A stretch of 64,000 bases of DNA, taken from assembly GCA_020632955.1 (NCBI GenBank), contig JACKEO010000002.1:310001-374000 (forward strand), read 5' to 3'. Position 1 is the first letter of the stretch. Each line of letters begins with the position of its first letter. A model generated the notes under the pieces. It was not told the origin of the DNA. It saw only the letters and a list, made by a program, of their open reading frames with translations, and ran no database searches. Shown here in pieces: positions 14,987 to 23,601 of the stretch. The position numbers were made by a program, and so were the translations under genes. This DNA comes from Alphaproteobacteria bacterium (GTDB taxonomy: Bacteria > Myxococcota_A > UBA796 > GCA-2862545).

Positions 14987-16660
14987 TCACCACCCCGGCA
15001 GCCGCGCGGGCACGGGGTTGGTGTTCGGGAGCTGGTCGGGATCCACCGCGAAGGGGTTGTCGCCCCAGCCCCACACCGTGCCGTCCTGGCGCAGCGCCAC
15101 CGTGTGGTAGGCGCCCACCGCGATGCCGGCCACGTCGTCGAGGAAGGCCGTGCAGGGCCGCGCCGCGTCGGGCCCGCACACCTGCACCGGCGCCCGGCGT
15201 CGGTTGAAGGTGCCGTCGCCCAGCTGGCTCTCCTGGTTGGCGCCGAAGGACCACACGGTGCCGTCCTGGCGGAGCGCCACCGAGAAGTCCAGGCCCGCCT
15301 CCACCTGCGCCAGGTCGCGGAAGGGGTCGGTGCAGGCCGCGATGGCGGTGGAGCACACCACCACCGGCGAGGTGACGCAGGCCGGGAGGATGCCGCACGT
15401 GGTCTCGCCGTGCCCGGTGGCCAGCTCGCCCTCGCCGTTGCGCCCCCAGCCGAAGGCCAGGCCGTCCTGCCGCACCGCGAAGGTGTGCGTGGAGCCGGCA
15501 TCCACCACGAGCACGTCCTGCAGGCCCATGTCGCAGGGCACCACCTCGTCCACCCCGCACACGAGCACCGGGTGGGCGCGCTCGTCCAGCTCGCCCACGC
15601 CGCGCCCGAGCTGGCCCGCGGCGTTGGAGCCCCACGACCACACCCGACCGTCCTCGCGCAGCGCGAGGGAGAAGATGCGCCCCGCCGCGATGGCCACCAC
15701 GCCGTCGAGCGCGCCCGTGCAGGGCCCCACGTCGGGACCCGGACCGCACACCTCCACGGGCGTGCGGCGCACCTCGGTGGTGCCGTCGCCGAGCTGGTGG
15801 TCGTCGTTGGCCCCCCACGCCAGCACGGTGCCGTCGTCGCGCAGGGCGAGGCTGAAGGCCGCCCCGGCCGCCACGGCCACCACGCCGGTGAGCGGGTCGG
15901 CCGCGCAGTCGGAGGCGCCCACGTCGCACACGGGCACCGGGGTGAGCCGCTCGTCGAGCGTGCCGTCGCCCAGCTGCCCGGCGATGTTGTCGCCCCACGC
16001 CCACACCCGGCCGTCCCGTCCCAGCGACAGCGAGTGCAGCAGCCCCGCGGCCACGGCCGCCTGGTCGGTGAGCGGGGACCCGGTGCAGTCCGTGGCGCCG
16101 GGCGCGCACACCGGGCCGGCCGCCGGACGGGCGTCGTGGGTGCCGTCCCCCAGCATGCCATTGGTGTTGTCGCCCCAGGCCAGCACCGTGCCGTCGGGCT
16201 TGAGGCCGAGGCCGTGGTCGAGGCCCACGTCGAGATCGTGCACCTGCAGCCGCACCACCGCCGGCGTGCCCGGCCCCTCGGCGTCCGACGGCAGCGCCTC
16301 CACCTCGAGGGCGCCCACGCCCCGGGGGATCACCACCACGTGGGTGGCGTCGAGCTCCACCAGCCGGGCGCCCACGCCCCGCACGGCCCAGGCCACGGTG
16401 GGCGTGTCGCCGTCGGGATCGGCCACCTGCACCTCCACGCGCACCGCCTGGCCCACCAGGGCGAGGCCGTCGGGCGTGACCGCGGTGGCCACCGGGGCGA
16501 GGCCGGTGCGGCCGGGCGGATCGGTGTCGGGCGGCGCGCTGTCGCCGCTGTCCCCCACGTCGGAGTCACCGCTGTCGGTCGTCACGTCGGTGTCGACGTC
16601 GTCCTTCCCCCCCGCAGGCCCACACGCCGTCACCACCACCACCCAGAGCCACCTGCGCAT
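14987..16660 (-). CDS. RCC1-repeat lipoprotein
   Basis: 557 residues. The signal is short (MRRWLWVVVVTAC) with the lipid-bearing Cys at residue 13, then an acidic DTD/DSGDSD linker (about 18-48), an Ig/PKD-like domain (about 55-150), and about seven RCC1-type blades from residue 160 on. Each blade shows the pattern HSLSLGRDGRVWAWGDN followed by GQLGDGT. The propeller is of the BLIP-II/RCC1 kind used for protein binding; no enzymatic residues are evident. The ATG at 16660 has GGAGG upstream. It lies between the formylglycine-fold lipoprotein and the first DUF1592 gene with gaps of 74 and 98 bp, probably in the same transcript. Confidence 0.9.
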   Translation of the reverse strand: MRRWLWVVVVTACGPAGGKDDVDTDVTTDSGDSDVGDSGDSAPPDTDPPGRTGLAPVATAVTPDGLALVGQAVRVEVQVADPDGDTPTVAWAVRGVGARLVELDATHVVVIPRGVGALEVEALPSDAEGPGTPAVVRLQVHDLDVGLDHGLGLKPDGTVLAWGDNTNGMLGDGTHDARPAAGPVCAPGATDCTGSPLTDQAAVAAGLLHSLSLGRDGRVWAWGDNIAGQLGDGTLDERLTPVPVCDVGASDCAADPLTGVVAVAAGAAFSLALRDDGTVLAWGANDDHQLGDGTTEVRRTPVEVCGPGPDVGPCTGALDGVVAIAAGRIFSLALREDGRVWSWGSNAAGQLGRGVGELDERAHPVLVCGVDEVVPCDMGLQDVLVVDAGSTHTFAVRQDGLAFGWGRNGEGELATGHGETTCGILPACVTSPVVVCSTAIAACTDPFRDLAQVEAGLDFSVALRQDGTVWSFGANQESQLGDGTFNRRRAPVQVCGPDAARPCTAFLDDVAGIAVGAYHTVALRQDGTVWGWGDNPFAVDPDQLPNTNPVPARLPGW

Positions 16661-16734
16661 CGATCCTCCGCCCCCAGTCTACCGCCGGAGGCCACCCCGC
16701 CGTCGTCACCTGCGGTCGAGGGGCCCCGGTGGTC

Positions 16735-18288
16735 CTACGGATCCAGCGTGCGCGCCAGCCGGAAGCCGAAGAGGGGTCCGTCGTCGTCCGGGGTGGCCCG
16801 GCTGCGGTTCGACAGGCGCAGCAGCGCGGGCGGGTCGAAGAAGGAGCCTCCACGCAGCACGTGGTTCTTGCCCGTGTCGGGCCCCGCGGGGTCCACCGCC
16901 GCCTCGGGCGCGATCGGCGCGTAGATGTCGTGGCACCACTCCCAGACGTTGCCCACGAGATCGACGAAGCCCAGGGGCGAGGGCGTCCGCTGCCCCACGG
17001 GACGGGGACCCCCGGTCTCGCCGTCGAGGCACGACCAGGCCCAGGTGGCCAGCGACGCGCGACCGTAGACCGCGGGCGGGCCGTCGCAGCGCACCGCGGC
17101 GCGCGGGTCGCGCAACGTGCCGCCGCCGGGCAGGCCGCCCCGCTCCACGCCCCCTGCGCGGGCGACGTACTCCCACTCCGCCTCGGTGGGCAGGCGCCAG
17201 CCGCGGCAGGCGTAGGGGTCCCGGGCCGCCACGCAGCCCTCGCCGGCACAGGTGTAGCAGCGCGGGAGCCCGTCCAGGTCCGACATGCGGTTGGCGAAGG
17301 CCGCCGCATCCACCCAGGCCACGTTCCGCACGGCGCAGGTGGCGGCGCAGGCGGCCCCGGGTGCTGCCGACCCCGACACGAAGGTCCAGGCGTCGCGCGT
17401 GACCTCGTGCTCCCCCAGCAGGAAGCGGTGGGTGAGCGTCACCTCGTGGGCCGGCTCGTCGTCGTCGCGCAGCGGGTCGCCGTCGGGGGAGCCCATGCGG
17501 AAGGTGCCGGGGTCCACCGGCAGGAAGCGCTGGCGCCAGGCGGTCACCACCTCGCCCACCGCGGGCAGCGGACAGGCGGCCTCCTGCACCACCTCGCAGG
17601 CCTCCACCTCCGCGACCGCCGCGGCGTGCCAGGCGGCCTGCCGGTGCACCCGCTCCACGGTCCACGCCGCCACGGCGCGCGCCCCGTCGGGCTCGGCGTG
17701 GGTGAGGAAGGGGTCCACGGCGCCCGCCTCCTGCAGGCCGGTGAGCACCTGGCGCAGGGCGTCGGCGGCATCCACGGCATCGCCCACGCCCTCGGCCAGC
17801 CGCACCCAGGTGGCCCAGGGGGCCCGCGGCGCCACGGTGGCCACCGTGCCCGTCCACGCGGCACCCGGCGGGGCGAGATCGACGCGATGCAGGCAGGCCG
17901 CGCTGCAGGACGCGTCGTCCACGGGGTCGGGGCCTCCCGCCTGCACGGCGCACGGGGCCAGCGCCGTCGCGAGGCCCGCAGGCGGTGCGGCGAGCCGGGC
18001 CTGCACCCCCCCCACGTCGGCGAGCCAGGTCGCCGTGGGCGGGTCGCGCTCCAGCGCCCGCACCACCTGCAACGCCCACCAGCGCAGCGCCGGGTCGCGC
18101 AGGTCCGTCAGGTCGTCGTCGCCCACGCGGCCCAGGTCGAGCACCTCGTCCACCACAGGGCAGGCGGGTCCCGGGTCCACGGCGGTCTCGTCCGTGTCGA
18201 CGGCGGGCGGGTCGCTGTCGCTGTCGTCGGGACCGGTGCCCTCCGGGGGGGCGCAGGCCGTGAGCACGGCCAGGACCCAGCGCCTCAC
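16735..18288 (-). CDS. Lipoprotein with a formylglycine-generating-enzyme-like (SUMF1) domain
   Basis: 517 residues: lipobox LTAC near the N-terminus, acidic DSDSD linker, an uncharacterised helical region (about 50-265), then a SUMF1-type domain (about 270-517) recognised by FRMGSPDGDP, the FLLGEHEVTRDAW block, GWRLPTEAEWEYVARAGG, GNVWEWCHD and LRGGSFFD. The two catalytic copper-binding cysteines of true formylglycine-generating enzymes, expected after RGGS, are absent here (RGGSFFDPPALLRLSNR), so sulfatase maturation is unlikely; binding or another reaction is more probable. The GTG start overlaps the stop of DUF1552 copy 2 (GTGA at 18285-18288), tying it to that pair. Confidence 0.85.
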   Translation of the reverse strand: MRRWVLAVLTACAPPEGTGPDDSDSDPPAVDTDETAVDPGPACPVVDEVLDLGRVGDDDLTDLRDPALRWWALQVVRALERDPPTATWLADVGGVQARLAAPPAGLATALAPCAVQAGGPDPVDDASCSAACLHRVDLAPPGAAWTGTVATVAPRAPWATWVRLAEGVGDAVDAADALRQVLTGLQEAGAVDPFLTHAEPDGARAVAAWTVERVHRQAAWHAAAVAEVEACEVVQEAACPLPAVGEVVTAWRQRFLPVDPGTFRMGSPDGDPLRDDDEPAHEVTLTHRFLLGEHEVTRDAWTFVSGSAAPGAACAATCAVRNVAWVDAAAFANRMSDLDGLPRCYTCAGEGCVAARDPYACRGWRLPTEAEWEYVARAGGVERGGLPGGGTLRDPRAAVRCDGPPAVYGRASLATWAWSCLDGETGGPRPVGQRTPSPLGFVDLVGNVWEWCHDIYAPIAPEAAVDPAGPDTGKNHVLRGGSFFDPPALLRLSNRSRATPDDDGPLFGFRLARTLDP

Positions 18289-19568
18289 CCCAGCTCCAGC
18301 AGCGGGCGATCCCCGTCGTCCCCGAAGGTGGTCTGCGGCAGCCCCGCCGACTGGAGCAGCGACAGGTACAGGCGCGACAGGGGCGTGCCGTCGGGCTGCC
18401 GCAGGTGGCGCCCCTGCACGAAGCCGCCGCCCTCGCCCCCCGCCAGCAGCAGCGGCAGGCGCACCGCCTCGTGGTCGGCGCCGTGGCCCATGCCGCTGCC
18501 GAGCAGCACCCAGGTGTCGTCGAGCAGGCTGCCCGTGGCCGTGGGCACCTCGGCGAGGCGCGCGACGAGATCGGCGAAGCGCGCCACCTCCCAGCGGCAG
18601 ATGGCCCGCACGCCCAGGTCGGAGCCCGAGTGCGTGTAGCTGTGGTGGCCCCCGGGGTAGCCGAGGAAGCCGAAGGTGCGCTCCGACTGGCCGTGGCCCA
18701 GCATGTACGACACCACCCGCGTCTGGCCGCACTGCAGGGCGAGCACGATCAGGCGGTTCATCACCTCGGCGTGGCTCGTGGGATCCAGGCCCGACAGCGC
18801 GAGCTCCGGGGCCTCGCACGACAGGGTGCCCGACACCCCGAGCCGCCGCTCCAGGTCGCGCACGCCGTCGAGGTACTGCTGCAGCACGAGCTGGTCGTCG
18901 CCACCCAGCACCCGCTGCAGGTCGCCCACCTGGCCGATCACGTGGTCGAGCACGCTCTGGCGGGCCGCACGCTCGCGCACCCGCGCCGCCGCCGACTGGC
19001 CGTCGGCCGCCGCCACCCCGAAGAGCCGGGCGAAGACCGACGAGGGGTGGATGTCCACGGCCATCGGCGTGGCCAGGTCGGACCACGAGACGTGGTGCAG
19101 CCGGGCGCAGGCATCGAGGGTGCACGACAGGCTGCTCTCGGAGCCCAGCACCAGCGACCGGAAGCGCAGGTCGCGACCCAGGCCCTCGGCGAGCACCTGG
19201 TCGATCGACACGCCGTACCCGGGCGGCGCGTCCATGCGACCCAGGTCGGCGCAGGTGAGGAAGGCCGACGTGCAGCGCGCGTGGTCCATCCCCAGGGTGG
19301 AGGCCGAGGCCGGCGGGTTGGCCATGCCCGTGAGCACCGTGACCCGGTCGCGCACCGCGGCCAGCGGCTCGAGCAGCTCGGGGAGGACGTAGCCGGCACC
19401 CTCCTCCGCGGGCTCCCACCGCGCGGGCACCATGCCGTTGGGCACGAAGTAGAAGACGAAGTTGGGGCTGCGCGAGGCCGCCCGCGCCGTGCCCGGCAGC
19501 GAGGCCATCACCGGCAGCGGCAGCAGCGACCCCAGACCCTTCAGGAAGCCCCGGCGCGACACGCTCAC
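18285..19568 (-). CDS. HXXSHH (DUF1552) secreted protein, copy 2, with altered signature
   Basis: 427 residues with a twin-arginine signal (SRRGFLKGLGSLLPLPVMA). The family landmarks FVFYFVPNGMVPARWEP, TVLTGMANPP, MDHARC, VSIDQVLAEGLG, SVLDHVIGQVGDLQRVL and LLGSGMGHGADHE are present. At the position of the HXXSHH motif this copy reads GGHHSYTHSGSD, so the final His-His pair is not kept. The protein is otherwise full length, so a specialised or metal-altered variant is more likely than a broken gene. The GTG at 19568 overlaps the DUF1592 stop (19565-19568), and the gene's own stop overlaps the SUMF1-domain lipoprotein start. Confidence 0.88.
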   Translation of the reverse strand: MSVSRRGFLKGLGSLLPLPVMASLPGTARAASRSPNFVFYFVPNGMVPARWEPAEEGAGYVLPELLEPLAAVRDRVTVLTGMANPPASASTLGMDHARCTSAFLTCADLGRMDAPPGYGVSIDQVLAEGLGRDLRFRSLVLGSESSLSCTLDACARLHHVSWSDLATPMAVDIHPSSVFARLFGVAAADGQSAAARVRERAARQSVLDHVIGQVGDLQRVLGGDDQLVLQQYLDGVRDLERRLGVSGTLSCEAPELALSGLDPTSHAEVMNRLIVLALQCGQTRVVSYMLGHGQSERTFGFLGYPGGHHSYTHSGSDLGVRAICRWEVARFADLVARLAEVPTATGSLLDDTWVLLGSGMGHGADHEAVRLPLLLAGGEGGGFVQGRHLRQPDGTPLSRLYLSLLQSAGLPQTTFGDDGDRPLLELG

Positions 19569-21559
19569 GGCGCCTCCCCGGCCACGCGCAGGCGGCGGAA
19601 GGCGGGGTGCAGGGCGACGGCGCGGAGCAGGTCGGCCATCGACCCGCCGCGGTCGCGCCCCTCCACCTGCAGCGCGTGGAGCAGCCCTCCGGCCTCGCCC
19701 AGCGGCACGCCCCAGGCATAGCGCCCCACCTGGCTGGTGACGCAGGCGCGCAGGGCGGGGTTGGCGGCGAGCCAGTCGGCGAGGCCCTCCGCACCCGCCA
19801 CCTCGCTGCCATCGGGGAGCGTCGCGCGCGCCGGCACCGGGGCCCCGTCGGCGTAGGCGGTGCGCACCTGCCCGTCGGGCCCGTAGGCCTCGAGCGCCTC
19901 GCCGTAGGGATCGAAGCCCTGGTGGCAGGAGGCACACGCCGGGTTGGCGCGGTGGGCGTCGAGCGCGGCGAGGGCGTTGTCGCCGGGCTCCAGCATCGGC
20001 ACCTCGCGCGGCGGCGGATCCGGCGGGTCGCAGAGCAGGCGCGCCGCCACGAGCACCCCGCGCGCCACCACGCTGGTGCGGTCGCCCTCGCTGGTGGCCC
20101 GCAGCACCTCGGGCAGCGCCAGGGCCCCGCCCGGCCGCGAGGGATCGGCCACCGCCGCGTCCATCCCCTCCCCCGTCACCACCGCCTCCAGGGGCGCGTC
20201 CCCCAGCAGCAGGGCCTCGAGGAAGGCGTCGGTGGCCGGCTGGGCGCGCGCCGGATCCGCCACGTCGAGCCACGGCCGCCCGAAGCGCTCCACCAGCGCG
20301 GTGGCCCGCGCGTCGGCCAGCAGGCGGTCCACCTGCGCAGCCAGGCCGCAGTCGCCCTCGGGCAGCACCAAGGCACCCGCGTCGGCGCAGGCCCTCAGCG
20401 CGGCGTCGGGCGGCTCGGCCCACAGCAGGTACGACAGCCGCGTGGCCAGCTCGTGGGGGGTGAGCGCGCGGGTGCCCGCGTCCACGGGCCCCTCGCCGCG
20501 CTCCACCCGGAAGAGGAAGTGGGGCGACAGCACCAGCGCGTGCAGCGCGGTGGCGAGCCCGTCGTCCCAGGTGGCCCCCCCGTCCATGGCCGCCTCCACC
20601 AGCCGCACCAGGGCCTGCACCTCGGGACTGGTGACCGGCCGACGCCAGGCCCGGGGCGCCAGGTCGGCCAGCACCTGCTCCGCGCAGGCCACCTGCGCCC
20701 GCGGCTCCTCGGGATCGCAGGGCACGAGCCGGGCGCGCAGCGCACCGGGCGCGCCCTCGTCGGCGGCCAGCGGGCCGCGCAGCTCCACCGCGTCGAGGCC
20801 CACCCCCACCTCGCCGAGCTCCACGCTGGAGCCGTCCTCGGCCACGCCCGACGACAGGGAGCCGTTGCGCAGGCGCAGCGACACCGCGTGGCTGCCGGCC
20901 GTCAGCGCCAGCGGCCACGTCACGTGGTCGGGCGCCTCCTGGCTGCCCCGCGCGGTGCGCACGCCCTGCGTCACGCCGTCCACCCGCAGCTCCAGGTCGG
21001 CCTGGGCCACGCCCGGTCCCCAGGTGGAGAAGGCCGGCACCCGCAGCGCGTACGTCCCGTCCGCCGGGGCCTGCACCGTCAGCTCCACCGGCGCCGCCCG
21101 TCCCCACAGCAGCCACCAGGTGCCCTCGGCGCTGGGCAGCTCCACCGCCACGCCGGTGGCGGGGGGCACGTCCTCCACCTCGACGCGCTGCACGTCGGTG
21201 GGGCGCGCCACACGGGCCGTGGCCTCCCGCGCCAGCTCCAGGGCCAGCCGGTCGAGCTGCTCCAGCAGCAGCTCGGGCACGGTGAGCCCCGACGCCTGGT
21301 TGTCGAGACCCTCCACGAGGTCGTCGTCGGGCAGGCGGGTGCGCAGGTCCAGGTCGAGGCCGTAGAGGGCCTCGAGGGAGCGCTCGATCTCGGCGCGGGT
21401 GAGCCGACGCAGCGGCACGCCCGGCACCAGGGGCTCGGCCACCTCGTCGGCCGGGGGGGCGGTGTCGTCGCCCTCGTCGGGGACGTCCGACGGGAGCCCG
21501 CAGGCGCCGAGCAGCACGAGCGACAGCGTGGTCCTCCGCGTGGGCCCGGCGCGCCGCAT
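19565..21559 (-). CDS. PSD/PSCyt (DUF1592-type) lipoprotein, copy 2
   Basis: 664 residues. The signal MRRAGPTRRTTLSLVLLGAC gives a lipoprotein with Cys20, then an acidic linker. Domains in order: DUF1587 (LRRLTRAEIERSLEALYGLDLD, about 50-110), a beta-rich ligand-binding-like region (about 140-270), DUF1595 (LAPRAWRRPVTSPEVQALV), DUF1592 (LVLSPHFLFRVERGEG, LATRLSYLLWAEPPDAAL), DUF1588 with CASCH in CASCHQGFDPYGEALEAYG, and DUF1585 (GRDRGGSMADLLRAVALHP). The ATG at 21559 has GAGGAGG upstream, the strongest translation signal of this cluster, and is its likely first gene. It is divergent from the FG-GAP lipoprotein at 21689, across an inverted repeat. Confidence 0.9.
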   Translation of the reverse strand: MRRAGPTRRTTLSLVLLGACGLPSDVPDEGDDTAPPADEVAEPLVPGVPLRRLTRAEIERSLEALYGLDLDLRTRLPDDDLVEGLDNQASGLTVPELLLEQLDRLALELAREATARVARPTDVQRVEVEDVPPATGVAVELPSAEGTWWLLWGRAAPVELTVQAPADGTYALRVPAFSTWGPGVAQADLELRVDGVTQGVRTARGSQEAPDHVTWPLALTAGSHAVSLRLRNGSLSSGVAEDGSSVELGEVGVGLDAVELRGPLAADEGAPGALRARLVPCDPEEPRAQVACAEQVLADLAPRAWRRPVTSPEVQALVRLVEAAMDGGATWDDGLATALHALVLSPHFLFRVERGEGPVDAGTRALTPHELATRLSYLLWAEPPDAALRACADAGALVLPEGDCGLAAQVDRLLADARATALVERFGRPWLDVADPARAQPATDAFLEALLLGDAPLEAVVTGEGMDAAVADPSRPGGALALPEVLRATSEGDRTSVVARGVLVAARLLCDPPDPPPREVPMLEPGDNALAALDAHRANPACASCHQGFDPYGEALEAYGPDGQVRTAYADGAPVPARATLPDGSEVAGAEGLADWLAANPALRACVTSQVGRYAWGVPLGEAGGLLHALQVEGRDRGGSMADLLRAVALHPAFRRLRVAGEAP

Positions 21560-21613
21560 CGTCCTCCTCGCCACGCGGCGACGGCCGCGGTCCTGCCAGC
21601 CTAGCCCATCCAC

Positions 21614-21656
21614 GGGCCCCTCCGCGACGCGCACCCCCGGGCAGGGCGGAGGGCCC
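21614..21656. repeat. Inverted repeat in a divergent intergenic region
   Basis: GGGCCCCTCCGC (21614-21625) and GCGGAGGGCCC (21646-21656) pair over 11 bp with one bulged C, separated by 20 nt. It sits in the 129 bp between the divergent genes starting at 21559 and 21689. It could be an operator shared by both, or a leader hairpin of the plus-strand transcript; the high GC makes chance pairing possible. Confidence 0.35.
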
Positions 21657-21688
21657 GGTGCTAGCGTGACGGGTCCGCCGGGGACCCG

Positions 21689-23356
21689 ATGACGCGCACC
21701 CTCCTCCTGTGGCTCGTGGCCTGCGGCCCCCCCCTCGACGACAAGGTCGGGGCCGACGACACCGACAGCGGCACCGACGACAGCGGGCCACGCGACGACA
21801 CCGGGCCGTCCACGCACAGCGACACCGACGGACCCGACGACACCGGCCAAGGCCGCGCCACCCGCTGCGGTCCGCTGGGGGGCGCCTTCACCCCCTGCAC
21901 CCTGGCCGTGGATCCACGCCAGGCCACCCTGCCCGACGGCATCCTCACCGTGCCGCACACCGACGCGGCCCTGGCCGACCTCGACGGCGACGGCTGGCTC
22001 GACGTGTGCGCGAGCCGCCACCCCGGTCGCCTCACCTGCCACCTGGATCGCGGCGGCCTGGACTTCGGCCCGGGCACCGAGGTCACGCAGGGGCTCGCCT
22101 TCGGCGTGGTGGCCACCGACCTCGACGCCGACGGCCACGTGGATCTGGTGGTGCCCGAGGTCGCGATCCCCACCGACACCGACCTCGGCGACCTGGAGGT
22201 GCGCCTCACCCTCCTGAAGGGGCGCGGCGACGGCACCTTCGAGGACGTCTCCGACGCCGCCGGCCTCGGGGCGCTGCCCGTGCAGGGCTGCGACAGCCCC
22301 ACCCCCCAGGGCGTGCACGCGCTGCACCTCGACACCGACGACCGCCTGGATCTGGTGGTGCGCATGCAGGGCACCTGTCCGCCCTTCGTCTTCCGCGGCC
22401 GCCCGGGGCTCACCTTCGCGCGCTCGATCAGCACGCTGCCCGACCCGGTGGAGAGCGGCCTGCTCACCCTCGACCTCGACCTCGACGGCCACCTCGACCT
22501 GCTCACCTACAGCTTCGGCGAGCCGCCCGCGCGCGCCTACCGGGGCCTCACCGGGGTGTTCACGCGGCGCCCCTTCGCGGCCCCCTTCGACGGCGAGCAC
22601 GCGTCGCGGCCGCGCGGGTGCGGGGCCGGCGACATCGACGGCGACGGCCTGCTCGACGTCTACTGCGGCGACCACGGACGCCAGACCCTGCTGCGGCTCG
22701 GTGCCGACGGCGAGGCCACCGACGTCACCCAGGCCCTGGGCGCCGCCGTGCCCACCACCCTGGGGGGCGACGTGCCCATCACCTGGTCCAGCTGGATCGT
22801 GGACCTCGACGGCCGGGACGGTCCCGACCTGGTGGCGGCCTCCGGCTTCGAGGAGCTCGACGAGCCGTGGGCCCAGGAGACCGTGGTGCTGATGCAGCAG
22901 CCCGACGGGCGGTTCCGCCGCAGCACCGACGGGCCGCTCGGCCAGCCCTACGGGGCCCGCGGGCTCGTGGTGGCCGACCTCGACGGCAACCGCTGCCCCG
23001 ACCTGCTGCTCCTGCCGATCGACCGCGAGGCGCCCGGGCGCCCGCTCCAGGTGCTGCTCGGTGCGGGCTGCGCGCACGGCCTCGGACCCGTCACCGCCAC
23101 CGTGCACACGGGGCAGGAGGCCGTGGGGGCCAAGGTGGTGGGGCGCTGGAGCGACGGCACCACGGCGGCCTGGCGCGTCACGAAGTCGGGCGGCGACGAG
23201 GGCGCGGGCCCCGCCAGCTTCTGGCCCACAGCCCGGGACCCGTCCGCCACGCTGGTGGATCTCACGGTCCACTGGCCCGACACCACCACCTCGGTCCACG
23301 CCGCCGCGGAGGCGGCCACGGGGGCGATCAGGCAGCCCGCAGGCCTGTCTCCGTGA
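21689..23356 (+). CDS. FG-GAP/VCBS-repeat lipoprotein
   Basis: 555 residues: a short lipoprotein signal (MTRTLLLWLVAC, Cys12), an Asp/Ser/Thr/Gly-rich linker to about residue 55, then FG-GAP repeats forming a probable seven-bladed propeller. Calcium-loop motifs recur: DLDGDGWLDVCAS, DLDADGHVDLVVP, DLDLDGHLDLLTY, DIDGDGLLDVYCG and DLDGNRCPDLLLL. The C-terminus (LVDLTVHWPDTTTSVHAAA) resembles the end of an ASPIC/UnbV-type domain. It is likely anchored on the cell surface and used for binding; the partner is unknown. The next plus-strand gene is another VCBS protein, which suggests a functional pair. Confidence 0.88.
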   Translation: MTRTLLLWLVACGPPLDDKVGADDTDSGTDDSGPRDDTGPSTHSDTDGPDDTGQGRATRCGPLGGAFTPCTLAVDPRQATLPDGILTVPHTDAALADLDGDGWLDVCASRHPGRLTCHLDRGGLDFGPGTEVTQGLAFGVVATDLDADGHVDLVVPEVAIPTDTDLGDLEVRLTLLKGRGDGTFEDVSDAAGLGALPVQGCDSPTPQGVHALHLDTDDRLDLVVRMQGTCPPFVFRGRPGLTFARSISTLPDPVESGLLTLDLDLDGHLDLLTYSFGEPPARAYRGLTGVFTRRPFAAPFDGEHASRPRGCGAGDIDGDGLLDVYCGDHGRQTLLRLGADGEATDVTQALGAAVPTTLGGDVPITWSSWIVDLDGRDGPDLVAASGFEELDEPWAQETVVLMQQPDGRFRRSTDGPLGQPYGARGLVVADLDGNRCPDLLLLPIDREAPGRPLQVLLGAGCAHGLGPVTATVHTGQEAVGAKVVGRWSDGTTAAWRVTKSGGDEGAGPASFWPTARDPSATLVDLTVHWPDTTTSVHAAAEAATGAIRQPAGLSP

Positions 23357-23516
23357 CGCGACCGGATCGGCGCCGCGCGCCAGCCTGCACACAGCGACGG
23401 CGTGGGAAAGGGATCGAGATCGTGCCGTGATTCACGTTGTGACCTCGCTGACACCGATTTCGCGCCCGTGCCTCTGGTAGACTCGATTAGAATCGCGCGG
23501 GACCGAGAGTGCGTGT

Positions 23517-23565
23517 CACGCCTGGGGCGTGGTCACACCCGTGCACGAGGGAGCGTTCTCCCTCG
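23517..23565 (+). other. Two adjacent hairpins in the leader of the VCBS/ASPIC gene
   Basis: CACGCC-TGG-GGCGTG (23517-23531) and CGAGGGAG-CGTT-CTCCCTCG (23546-23565) are perfect inverted repeats in a row, ending 36 bp before the ATG at 23602. A TAGAAT hexamer at 23488-23493 could be a -10 element upstream. No T-tract follows, so a leader structure affecting stability or translation is more likely than a terminator. Confidence 0.4.
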
Positions 23566-23601
23566 CCCCCCTTGATCGACCCGGCCGACCAGGAGACCCC
23601 G

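Noticed and set aside
16735..18288. Annotation as formylglycine-generating sulfatase activator
   Set aside because: The catalytic cysteines after the RGGS motif are missing and no sulfatase gene is nearby.
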